Shown here piece after piece: positions 7,494-14,517 of a stretch of 16,323 bases of DNA. Numbering within the stretch: position 1 is the stretch's first letter; every line of letters begins with the position of its first letter. Below the pieces are notes generated by a model. It made no database searches. It saw only the letters and a program-made list of their open reading frames with translations, and was not told the origin of the DNA. Origin of the DNA: MGNI01 sp964353875. Its GTDB lineage: Bacteria; Chloroflexota; Anaerolineae; Anaerolineales; E44-bin32. The stretch lies in the NCBI GenBank assembly GCA_964353875.1, contig CAYGXU010000073.1, forward strand, positions 1-16,323, written 5' to 3'. The position numbers were made by a program, and so were the translations under genes.

Positions 7494-8751
7494 GAATCAC
7501 CTTGCGAAAGGCGTGGGCGTATTGGTCGATCAGCGCTTCACTGCCCGGGTTGGGGAAGGAGGGCAAGGCGATCAGACGCGGGACGATCGTTTCAGTGATC
7601 GGCAAGTCCCCCTGGCGGTTGTAGATTCGCCGTTGAGGGAGCTTGAGCCCCCAAGGAAGTCCCTCCTCAAAAAGAACCTGGTCTGAGTAGAGCGGTTGCA
7701 GGTGCTGCATCGCATAACGTTCGCATCCCACTACTACGCCCTCGCTTTGCAGTCGTGCAACGAATTCAGCGGTCGATAGCCCCCCAAAGGGTTGCGGGTC
7801 ATAGGTCAAGCGATATTCGTAGAATGCCCCGCGGTAACAATCCGGGGCGGTGAAAGCTGGGGTGATTCCAGGCAGTCCCTGCAGGGAGGCTGTCAAGCGA
7901 TTGTTGTTGGCATTGCGTACTCTATTGAAATCATCCAGCTTTTTCAACTGTTCACATGCCAGAGCTGCCGCCACTCCGTGGATGCGATACTTCATACCCA
8001 AGCCTGTATCGGCGAAACGTTTCCATTGCTCCTGCGTCAACTCCTGGTGCAATCTTGCCGGGGATTGAGAGAGGACCAACGCGCGTTCATAATAATCGCG
8101 TTCGTTTGTCACCAGGATGCCCCCTTCCCCAGCACACATAGCTTTACTGGCTTGAAAGCTGAAGCACCCGATGTCACCCAAGGATCCTGCCTTTTGTCCC
8201 TTATAAAGAGAACCATGCGCATGCGAGGCATCTTCGACCACTTTAATGCCATGAGCCTGTGCGATGGCATTGATGCGCTCCATATCCGCCGGATGTCCCC
8301 ACATGTGCACCGGCACAACCGCTCGAGTATTGGCCGTGATCTTACGTTCGAAGTCAGAGGAGTCGAGGGTGAGCGTTTGCGGATCGATATCGGCAAAAAC
8401 AGGGACTGCCCCCAGATGCAGCAGGGGGCTTACCGTCGCCAGCCAGGTATAGGAAGGTACGATCACCTCATCGCCGAAGCCCACTCCCACGGCGAAGTAG
8501 GCGCAATGCAAGGCGGCCGTACCACTGTTGCGCGCCAGTGCATATTGTCTGCCAACATAAGCAGCAAAATCGTCCTCCAATTGGGCAACGATGCCCGAGC
8601 GATTGGTGATGGACAGTTGCCCCTCACGCAGCACACGGACGACCGCTTCGACCTCTTCCAATCCCAGTTGAGGCCAGCGTAACAATGCCCCCTGATCCAT
8701 TTGAATCGCCTTCGGCCCTCCGAAGGCGGCCAATTCTTCTAGTTTGCTCAT
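7474..8751 (-). CDS. DegT/DnrJ/EryC1/StrS-family PLP aminotransferase-like enzyme, 425 aa
   Basis: This is a fold-type I PLP enzyme of the sugar aminotransferase family. Landmarks are SGTAAL (76-81), VVEDASHAHG (171-180, Asp174 expected to contact the PLP pyridine nitrogen), and CFSFQASK (196-203) with the Schiff-base Lys203, followed by GEGG (208-211). The start, with FGGPKA and LLRWP, resembles the branch acting on keto-cyclitols and keto-sugars (StsC/BtrS/AHBA-synthase-like), but that assignment is from memory. The family usually makes amino sugars for antibiotics or surface polymers, so its place in an uptake/degradation operon is uncommon. It may interconvert a keto/amino sugar intermediate. 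The start ATG at 8751 has AGGAAG about 8 nt upstream. It overlaps the next gene by 20 nt. Confidence 0.88.
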   Translation of the reverse strand: MSKLEELAAFGGPKAIQMDQGALLRWPQLGLEEVEAVVRVLREGQLSITNRSGIVAQLEDDFAAYVGRQYALARNSGTAALHCAYFAVGVGFGDEVIVPSYTWLATVSPLLHLGAVPVFADIDPQTLTLDSSDFERKITANTRAVVPVHMWGHPADMERINAIAQAHGIKVVEDASHAHGSLYKGQKAGSLGDIGCFSFQASKAMCAGEGGILVTNERDYYERALVLSQSPARLHQELTQEQWKRFADTGLGMKYRIHGVAAALACEQLKKLDDFNRVRNANNNRLTASLQGLPGITPAFTAPDCYRGAFYEYRLTYDPQPFGGLSTAEFVARLQSEGVVVGCERYAMQHLQPLYSDQVLFEEGLPWGLKLPQRRIYNRQGDLPITETIVPRLIALPSFPNPGSEALIDQYAHAFRKVIHASLCP

Positions 8752-8770
8752 CTTTCTGTCTTCCTGTTCT

Positions 8771-8787
8771 TAGACGCTTGTCGTCTA
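8771..8787 (-). promoter_or_regulatory. Short hairpin before the aminotransferase gene
   Basis: TAGACG (8771-8776) and CGTCTA (8782-8787) form a perfect 6-bp stem with a 5-nt loop. It ends roughly 10 nt before the ribosome-binding site, in a 105-nt spacer (8752-8856). There is no T-run. It could tune translation or mark an internal mRNA end. Confidence 0.4.
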
Positions 8788-8856
8788 CGCGCACTCGGCC
8801 GATTGGGACCTCAACTCTTTATGATCCTTCAGCCCGATTAAAAGACGGATTCGATC

Positions 8857-10008
8857 CTAATTTCTCCTCTCCCCTTGTTGTGTCAGCCAACGCCAGGTGT
8901 ATCCCAGAGCCATGATGTCAGTCCCGTGTGACCCAGGATCGCTCTCCGGTCCATCCTTTCGAATTTGATCCCCATATGCCCGCATTAACCCCAAAAGGAG
9001 CGCTTCGTCCATGATCCCAAGCAGGTCGTGTGTCCACAGCAGGCCGAGCAGGGTATGAGGGTCGGCCAGAAAATCTGGAAGTCGTTCTTTCCCGGTCTTG
9101 CTCTGTTCGGCCTCTGCCCTCTCCCGGGAATCAAACGTTGCCAGCAGGGCTCCCTGTTCATTCTGTCGCAACGTCAGATGATTGATCGCCATGACCAATG
9201 ACTTGCGGATGTCCTCGTAGCGAGGATGCTCCCTGGGCAGCGCCGACAATAGCATCGCCAATCCCGAGACGATGATGCCCTGATAGTACACCCAAGAATT
9301 GTGTCCCGGCCAACCGCCATTGGGGAGTTGGCCTGGCAATACACCTAATATTGTTTTGTCGATGGCGGCTTCCAGGTATTGAGGCTGCGGATCATAACGG
9401 TAATAGGCCACCAGAATCCAACAAGCGAGGGAATTATAGTTGGTATTGACGGAGGGATCTCGCACAGCCGTCCAATCGGCTGCGAGTTGCACCGCGCCCA
9501 GGATGCGTGCATCGGGCAGATGTCGATAAGCCTCCAGCAACCCCACCCCGGCGTAGCCATTCTTGTAGAAAAGATGATCCGTATTGGGCATACCGGTGCG
9601 TGAAACCCACCATGGAAAGCTTCCATCGGGCAGCTGTTGCTTGAGAAGCCATTCCACCCCTGCCTCAAGGCGCTCAAAGTAGATGGGGTTTGGCTCTACA
9701 TCGAGAGCGCAAGCATAGGCCGCCAGCCGTCGGGCGGTATCACGCACGGCAGGCCAATCAACGTATTCTTCCGGCTGGGCGAAGAGGGCGCGCCAACGAG
9801 CCGAGGACTCATCGTGCACAAAACCGTGCCCCCAGCTACCGTCCCCATTGTAGCCCCTCTCAGATTGTTGATGGGCATGGATGAAGAGCACCCGAACATC
9901 TTCTGCCTGTGGCGTAACGAAGCAATATGGGCTGGCAAGAAAACGGTCCGAGGGAACTTGCGCATTTAATAAGGAAGCCATCATATCCTGAGAGGCGTTA
10001 GATATCAC
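8857..10008 (-). CDS. Probable alpha/alpha-toroid protein of unknown function, up to 383 aa
   Basis: I do not recognise a characterised homologue. The protein is rich in helix-forming stretches separated by Gly/Trp/Pro turns. Examples are QLPDGSFPWW (125-134), HLFYKNGYAGVGLLEAY (145-161), and QLPNGGWPG with WVYYQG (227-243). This pattern is typical of alpha/alpha-barrel proteins (six-hairpin glycosidases, uronyl hydrolases, polysaccharide lyases, prenyl-cyclase-like folds). No signal peptide is seen, although the first residues are uncertain. The start is ambiguous: GTG at 10008 lies 9 nt after the permease stop but lacks a ribosome-binding site, while ATG at 9984 or 9981 follows a cramped AGGA. 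Context (ABC importer upstream, sugar enzymes downstream) favours a role in sugar processing; no catalytic residues can be assigned. Confidence 0.65.
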   Translation of the reverse strand: MISNASQDMMASLLNAQVPSDRFLASPYCFVTPQAEDVRVLFIHAHQQSERGYNGDGSWGHGFVHDESSARWRALFAQPEEYVDWPAVRDTARRLAAYACALDVEPNPIYFERLEAGVEWLLKQQLPDGSFPWWVSRTGMPNTDHLFYKNGYAGVGLLEAYRHLPDARILGAVQLAADWTAVRDPSVNTNYNSLACWILVAYYRYDPQPQYLEAAIDKTILGVLPGQLPNGGWPGHNSWVYYQGIIVSGLAMLLSALPREHPRYEDIRKSLVMAINHLTLRQNEQGALLATFDSRERAEAEQSKTGKERLPDFLADPHTLLGLLWTHDLLGIMDEALLLGLMRAYGDQIRKDGPESDPGSHGTDIMALGYTWRWLTQQGERRN

Positions 10009-10017
10009 GTGGTTAAA

Positions 10018-10842
10018 CTACAGTTTCATACCCTGCAGAGCGACGCTTTCCATAAAAAGGCGCTGGGCGGAAAAGAAGACGATCAGGATGGGAATCACGG
10101 CGATGGTCGAACCAGCGAGTAAAGGGCCGTATTCGGTGTAGAAGCGGTTGTTGAAGAGCGCCAAACCCACCGGCAATGTAAACAAGTCCTCGCGGGTCAA
10201 AACAATCAAAGGCCAGAGGAAGCTATCCCACTGGCCGAGGAAGCTGAGGATTCCCAAGGCAGCGATGGGCGATTTTGAAAGTGGCAAGACGATGCTGAAG
10301 AAGATGCGAGACTCGCTGGCCCCATCGATGCGTGCTGCGTCCAACAACTCATCCGGTATATTCCCCATAAACTGACGCATCAGGAAAATACCAAACGAGG
10401 AGAAAAGCCCCGGGGCGATGATGCCCCAATAAGTATTTGCCAATTTAAATTTCACAATAAGGAGGAAGAGAGGGATCATGACCACGCTGAAGGGGATCAT
10501 CATGCTACTGAGCACGATGACAAAGAGAACCTCACGCCCTGGAAATCGAATCTTAGCGAAAATATAGCCAGCCAGCGAACTGCTTAATATCAGCAAGAAG
10601 GTCATCGTAACCGCAAGGAAAACCGAGTTTCGCAGCAGGGCAGGAAAGTTGAGACGTCCCCAAGCCTCCACATAATTGGCCAGGGTCAGTTTCTCAGGAA
10701 ATATGGAGGGAGGGATGCGGACGATTTCCCCCTTACTCTTGATAGAAGTAAGCACCATCCAATAGAAAGGCAACACCATGACGATGGAACCCATGAGGAG
10801 CAGGAAGCGAAGCCCTAATGTCTTCATTTGATTAATTTTCAT
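10018..10842 (-). CDS. ABC sugar importer permease, MalG/UgpE type, 274 aa
   Basis: This is an inner-membrane permease of the CUT1 class. Hydrophobic segments occur near residues 10-32, 72-95, 104-128, 138-155, 182-205 and 240-260, giving the usual six. The cytoplasmic EAA loop that docks on the ATPase is at about 163-191 (ELLDAARIDGAS, then LPLSKSP). The end, AQRLFMESVALQGMKL, has the typical 'GxxxGAVKG'-like closing position of MalG-type permeases in reduced form. The ATG at 10842 has AGGAG 7 nt upstream, and that AGGAG sits just after the preceding permease's stop (12-nt gap), so the two are co-translated. No ATPase gene follows. Confidence 0.93.
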   Translation of the reverse strand: MKINQMKTLGLRFLLLMGSIVMVLPFYWMVLTSIKSKGEIVRIPPSIFPEKLTLANYVEAWGRLNFPALLRNSVFLAVTMTFLLILSSSLAGYIFAKIRFPGREVLFVIVLSSMMIPFSVVMIPLFLLIVKFKLANTYWGIIAPGLFSSFGIFLMRQFMGNIPDELLDAARIDGASESRIFFSIVLPLSKSPIAALGILSFLGQWDSFLWPLIVLTREDLFTLPVGLALFNNRFYTEYGPLLAGSTIAVIPILIVFFSAQRLFMESVALQGMKL

Positions 10843-10854
10843 TGATCTACTCCT

Positions 10855-11748
10855 TCAATATTCCCAGCGTCGTCGAAAAACCTTCAACTGGAGCAGGGTA
10901 AACACAAAAATAATGGCAAAGGTGATGAAAGCGATAGCCGTTCCATAAGGCCACTGGAAACTCTTAAAAGCGGTTTCGTATTGATAGAGCACCAAGGTTC
11001 GAGTGCGATGGAGTGGACCCCCTGGACCCTGGGTCATCACATAGATCGGACCGAAGATCTGCAGGGAACCGATCACACCTGTAATCAAGATAAAGGCTAA
11101 GGTGGGGCGCAAAAGGGGCATTGTGATATGGCGGAATAATTGCCAACTGCTCGCCCCATCTACTTTCGCCGCCTCATAATAGGATTGCTCAATTCCATCC
11201 AGGCCGGCCATGACGATGATGGTGACAAAGCCAATCCCCTTCCAGGTGGCGTAAATCACCACACAGATCATGGCAAGGTCAGGAGAAAACAACCAATTTT
11301 GAGGAGGAAGATTCAAAGATCGTAGCACTGAGTTGAAAAGGCCATAATCGGGGTTATACAACCAGCGCCAGAGCACGCCTGTAGCAATTTCTGACGTGAC
11401 CACCGGGAAAAAATAAAGCACACGAAAGAGGCCACGGGAGCGACCCGAGGCCTGGATCATCACACCGAGGATAATCGCCAGGATTATACCTGAAGGCACC
11501 GATAAGGCGGCATACAAAAAGGTATTGACCAACGAGATACGAAAGATGGGATCCCTAAATGCGCGTAGATAATTTTGTAGGCCAACAAATTTGCCCACAT
11601 TGGTAAATAAATTCCAATCCGAGAGACTGATACGAAAGGCCCATAAAATTGGCCAGACGAGGAAAAGGATGTAGAAGGCCACCATGGGGAGCAGAACGCA
11701 GGCAGCAAAGATCAATTGTTGACGTCGGGTCGGATTCTTGATACCCAT
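10855..11748 (-). CDS. ABC sugar importer permease, MalF/UgpA type, 297 aa
   Basis: This is the partner permease of the CUT1 importer, with about six hydrophobic segments (the first at 11-40). Its EAA loop is at 190-214 (YYEAAKVDGASSWQ, then MPLLRP). The frame can be opened from TTG 11763 or ATG 11760. The ATG at 11748 is preferred because GAGG lies about 6 nt before it and the protein then starts with a short basic N-terminus ahead of the first membrane segment. It follows the binding-protein gene after a 75-nt spacer containing a strong hairpin, so lower expression than the binding protein is expected. Confidence 0.92.
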   Translation of the reverse strand: MGIKNPTRRQQLIFAACVLLPMVAFYILFLVWPILWAFRISLSDWNLFTNVGKFVGLQNYLRAFRDPIFRISLVNTFLYAALSVPSGIILAIILGVMIQASGRSRGLFRVLYFFPVVTSEIATGVLWRWLYNPDYGLFNSVLRSLNLPPQNWLFSPDLAMICVVIYATWKGIGFVTIIVMAGLDGIEQSYYEAAKVDGASSWQLFRHITMPLLRPTLAFILITGVIGSLQIFGPIYVMTQGPGGPLHRTRTLVLYQYETAFKSFQWPYGTAIAFITFAIIFVFTLLQLKVFRRRWEY

Positions 11749-11772
11749 CTCACCCCTCATCAAATTAGGCTC

Positions 11773-11801
11773 GGGCGAGGAGAAAATTACTCTCCTCGCC
11801 C
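11773..11801 (-). promoter_or_regulatory. Strong stem-loop between the binding-protein and permease genes
   Basis: GGGCGAGGAGA (11773-11783) and TCTCCTCGCCC (11791-11801) pair over 11 perfect base pairs around a 7-nt loop. It begins 22 nt after the binding-protein stop and ends about 16 nt before the permease's ribosome-binding site. No T-run follows, so it is probably a 3'-protecting and partial-attenuation hairpin that keeps binding-protein mRNA in excess, as in several binding-protein operons (malE-malF is the known case). Confidence 0.8.
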
Positions 11802-11823
11802 AAAGACGATTAACCTATTCGGC

Positions 11824-13281
11824 TCATTGGCTGGGTGGGACGTACTTCCATTCCGATGAAGTATAGGTTTTTCCGGAGGTCTCCAGATCCAGATTGGCCT
11901 GCTCTACAGCTCGATCAAATGCCTCCTGAACAGGGATGTCCTGCAGGAGAATCTCTTCGAACGCCGTGGTCAGGAATTTCATGTGATCCCCGAACATGGG
12001 TAGAGGGCCTGGTCGGACCGAATAAGGTGCAACCATCGCGCCTACTCGGAGCAAATCAACCTCTTGCACACGCGGATCATCAGCTAAATCGATCCGGTCA
12101 GGAGGGACTCCAAAGTTTACCGCCAATTCAACCAGACGATCGTCATCCTCGAGTAAGAGGTAATGGAGGAAGTCCCAAATAAGGGTCTTCTTCTCCGGGG
12201 CGGTATTCTTGAAAACGGCGATGAAATCCTCTTCTAGTTGGATTCCCTGCGCTGGAGAACCCTCAAAGCGAGGCAACGGGGCGACGCCCAGGTCTGGCGC
12301 TTTGTCCGGACAGGTTCCGCCCACCCATCCCGGCATCCAGGCATAGTTGTAACCCATGGCGGACTTGCCATTGCAGTAAAGATCACCCCACCAGGGCACA
12401 GTTGGGCTCGTGACTTTATATTCCAGGAAGAGGTCGCGGATGAACTGCGCCGCTTCCACTCCCGGCGCTTCGTTCCATAGCGCCTCGGTCACATCCTCGT
12501 TGTAGAAATGGCCGCCCTTTTGGACCATCAGATCGAACCAGATCCACACCGGAAGGCCATTCACGCCGAAGCCAGCTTGGTTCAAAGTGCCGTCGTCATT
12601 CCAGGTGGTCAGACTCTGAGCCAATTCAACCAGCTCATCCCAGGTCTCAGGGACATCAGCCTCGGTCAGCCCTGCGTCGGCAAAGATCTTCTTATCCCAA
12701 TAAAGCTCGGCGCCCATGGCACCGACGGAGGTGACGTAGATCTCGCCGTTCTCATCCACCAGGGAGGGGGTGCTGTAAAGAAGGTCGCGCCATGCCTGCG
12801 GGAAGAACTCCATCGGGAGGGGTTCCAGGAGGCCATTGCGCTGGTACTCAACCCGCCATTCCTCGTTGAGCACCGAGAAATCAGGACCGGTCCCAGCCAC
12901 CAATGCCGTCGCAAGCTTGGAGCCGACATCCGTCTCGGGATAGGTCTCATATTTAATGGTCACGCCCGGATGCAGTTCTTGCCACTCGGTGATGTACGTC
13001 TGCACCCACAGGTTGCGGGGCTCAAAACCCCAATCCCACAACACCAACTCGCCCTGGAAATCGGATTCGATCACCGGGCGTTGACGCCATGCATTCGGGT
13101 CGACCGTTGGCTCTTCAGTAGGCTGGGGCGGCTGAGTCGGCTCAACTTTGGTAGTGGAGGTCGGTTCAACCTTTGGGGGTTCCGTTGGCTCCGCCGTTGG
13201 CGTGGCTTTGCAGGATGCCAAAACAAAGCTCAACAGCACCAACAGAGCTACGAACGTATATAGAATTTTTTTCTTCTCCAT
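11824..13281 (-). CDS. Extracellular solute-binding lipoprotein, family 1 (CUT1 importer), 485 aa
   Basis: This is the substrate-capture component of the importer. From the ATG at 13281, residues 2-5 are basic, 6-21 are hydrophobic, and a lipobox L-A-S-C places the lipidated Cys at 24. A linker of about 40 residues, dominated by Thr, Pro and Glu, then holds the binding domain off the membrane. The rest shows family-1 features (ELHPGVTIKYETYP, ATALVAGTGPDF, and a YNYAWMPGW segment in the C-terminal half). An upstream ATG at 13311 in frame would add 10 residues before the signal, but AGGAG lies 8 nt before the 13281 ATG and the signal then starts normally. The linker style is common in Anaerolineae-type Chloroflexota. 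The ligand cannot be deduced. Confidence 0.93.
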   Translation of the reverse strand: MEKKKILYTFVALLVLLSFVLASCKATPTAEPTEPPKVEPTSTTKVEPTQPPQPTEEPTVDPNAWRQRPVIESDFQGELVLWDWGFEPRNLWVQTYITEWQELHPGVTIKYETYPETDVGSKLATALVAGTGPDFSVLNEEWRVEYQRNGLLEPLPMEFFPQAWRDLLYSTPSLVDENGEIYVTSVGAMGAELYWDKKIFADAGLTEADVPETWDELVELAQSLTTWNDDGTLNQAGFGVNGLPVWIWFDLMVQKGGHFYNEDVTEALWNEAPGVEAAQFIRDLFLEYKVTSPTVPWWGDLYCNGKSAMGYNYAWMPGWVGGTCPDKAPDLGVAPLPRFEGSPAQGIQLEEDFIAVFKNTAPEKKTLIWDFLHYLLLEDDDRLVELAVNFGVPPDRIDLADDPRVQEVDLLRVGAMVAPYSVRPGPLPMFGDHMKFLTTAFEEILLQDIPVQEAFDRAVEQANLDLETSGKTYTSSEWKYVPPSQ

Positions 13282-13341
13282 CTTCAATTCTCCTTCTTGA
13301 TGATCGGTCATATTTCACATAACCCGTTTCCCTTTCGCTCT

Positions 13342-13352
13342 TCACCTCCTTT
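13342..13352 (-). promoter_or_regulatory. Orphan near-perfect Shine-Dalgarno-like sequence
   Basis: On the minus strand AAAGGAGGTGA matches the complement of the usual 16S 3' end at 10 of 11 positions. It lies about 60 nt upstream of the real ribosome-binding site of the binding-protein gene, and no ATG, GTG or TTG is positioned to use it. It overlaps the end of the palindrome at 13350-13366. It may be a ribosome standby site, a vestigial leader-peptide signal, or chance. Confidence 0.4.
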
Positions 13353-13366
13353 CGATGTCATCGAAA
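13350..13366. promoter_or_regulatory. Perfect 17-nt palindrome upstream of the binding-protein gene
   Basis: TTTCGATG, T, CATCGAAA has 8-nt arms and a single central base, which is too tight for a hairpin but typical in size and symmetry for a dimeric regulator's operator. It lies 2 nt after the URO-D gene stop and about 70 nt upstream of the binding-protein ATG. It differs from the AAGCGCTT site near 16150, so a second regulator or an internal control point is possible. No good promoter elements flank it. Confidence 0.5.
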
Positions 13367-13368
13367 AG

Positions 13369-14505
13369 TCACTCAATCCGAATGGGATAGCTTCCGTAAA
13401 GAAAGGTCGCTTCCACCATCGCTTTAAAGTTCTCCAGGGGGACATAGTTCGTTACCGTATTGCTGGACCCTACGCAATATCCGCCCCCAGGAGCAATCGT
13501 TCGGATGCGCTCACGTACCTCTCTGCGCACTTCATCTGGGGTCCCTAAGGTTAAGGTATATCCAAGATCAACATTCCCAATCAGGCACAAACGCCTTCCA
13601 ACCCTCTCCTTCAAACTACGGATGTCCATCGCTTTGGGCTCGATCGGCTGTAACCCATTGAAACCAATTTCCACCAGATCGTCCAAGATCGGCAGGAGAT
13701 TCCCATCGGAGTGAAAAAGCAAGGGGAGATCAGCCCCCCGAGCGATCTCAGCGATCTTGCCATACCAGGGGAAAAGATGTTTGCGAAGCAGGTCAGGGGA
13801 GACCAACAGGCCCGAAGCATAAGCCAAGTCATCCGCCAGCCATAGCGCGCCGACTTGCGGCAGTTGCGCCATGTACTCAAACAATCCGATCGCGATCCGG
13901 CCTCCGAGATCAAATATCTCGGCTACAAGCGCTGGGTCGTCGTAAATCAAGAAACTAAAGGTTTCCAGACCCATGAGTTTCGTGAAGCGTTCGAATATGC
14001 CATCGGTTTGAAGGATGAGTTTCATGCCCTTGGGGAGATATTGCAGGGCTTGGCGAACCGCCTCATCTCCCGTTGTTTGGTCGAAGACATTGGCCATGGC
14101 CATGATGCGCGACCGGCTTGGATCCGGCCAGTTGAAGCCCTCAAAATCCTTGCGGTTGGAGATCAGGCCCCCACGCTCTGGGACCCATTGCCTCGGATGC
14201 TCTCGGCCATAAAGAATACTCGCTTGCCCAGAGGAGGCAACACCGACATGGCTATAAGCCTCCACAATCTCCTCATATTGAAATCCAAAAGTGTAATAAT
14301 CGTAGCCAGCGAACTGATGAAACTCGATATCATCTCGGACGCCGCGAATCGGCCTGCCCAAGAAAGCCTCTTTGACTTCCAGGTCGTGGAACAGATCCAA
14401 CAGAGGCACGCGGTCAGGTTGCTGACAGCGCAAAGCCGCGCGCAAACGCTCAAAATCGGGTGCGATATGGACGGGAGTGTCCGGCGGCCAAAATAGTTGG
14501 GCCAT
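13369..14505 (-). CDS. URO-D superfamily protein (uroporphyrinogen decarboxylase/methyltransferase-like), 378 aa
   Basis: The protein has the URO-D TIM-barrel layout, with the typical early CQQPDRVPLLD segment (28-37) and late segments FHSDGN (264-269), IGNVDLG (309-315) and APGGGYCVGSSN (338-349). The Arg-rich motif with RQAGR that defines true HemE is absent, so haem synthesis is unlikely. Corrinoid/CoM methyltransferases of this fold (MtaA, CmuA) use a His-x-Cys...Cys zinc site. Here His265 is followed by Ser-Asp rather than x-Cys, although Cys344 is near the position of the last Cys, so classical zinc-thiol methyl transfer is doubtful. The ATG at 14505 has AGGAG close upstream, 12 nt after the regulator's stop. 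Such proteins recur beside sugar transporters, but their role is unknown. Confidence 0.8.
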   Translation of the reverse strand: MAQLFWPPDTPVHIAPDFERLRAALRCQQPDRVPLLDLFHDLEVKEAFLGRPIRGVRDDIEFHQFAGYDYYTFGFQYEEIVEAYSHVGVASSGQASILYGREHPRQWVPERGGLISNRKDFEGFNWPDPSRSRIMAMANVFDQTTGDEAVRQALQYLPKGMKLILQTDGIFERFTKLMGLETFSFLIYDDPALVAEIFDLGGRIAIGLFEYMAQLPQVGALWLADDLAYASGLLVSPDLLRKHLFPWYGKIAEIARGADLPLLFHSDGNLLPILDDLVEIGFNGLQPIEPKAMDIRSLKERVGRRLCLIGNVDLGYTLTLGTPDEVRREVRERIRTIAPGGGYCVGSSNTVTNYVPLENFKAMVEATFLYGSYPIRIE

Positions 14506-14517
14506 AGTCTCCTGACA

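Noticed and set aside
7792..8682. Plus-strand open frame of 296 aa opposite the aminotransferase gene
   Set aside because: Antisense shadow of the DegT-family gene; no family motif and no ribosome-binding site supporting it.
12508..13263. Plus-strand open frame of 251 aa opposite the binding-protein gene
   Set aside because: It mirrors the coding strand of a well-supported lipoprotein, and its Arg/Leu/Phe-rich end is the complement of the Thr/Pro linker codons.
13855..14496. Plus-strand open frame of 213 aa opposite the URO-D-like gene
   Set aside because: Antisense shadow without recognisable motifs.
13369..14505. HemE (haem biosynthesis) assignment
   Set aside because: The defining N-terminal Arg/Gln motif of true uroporphyrinogen decarboxylases is missing, and the context is a sugar importer operon.
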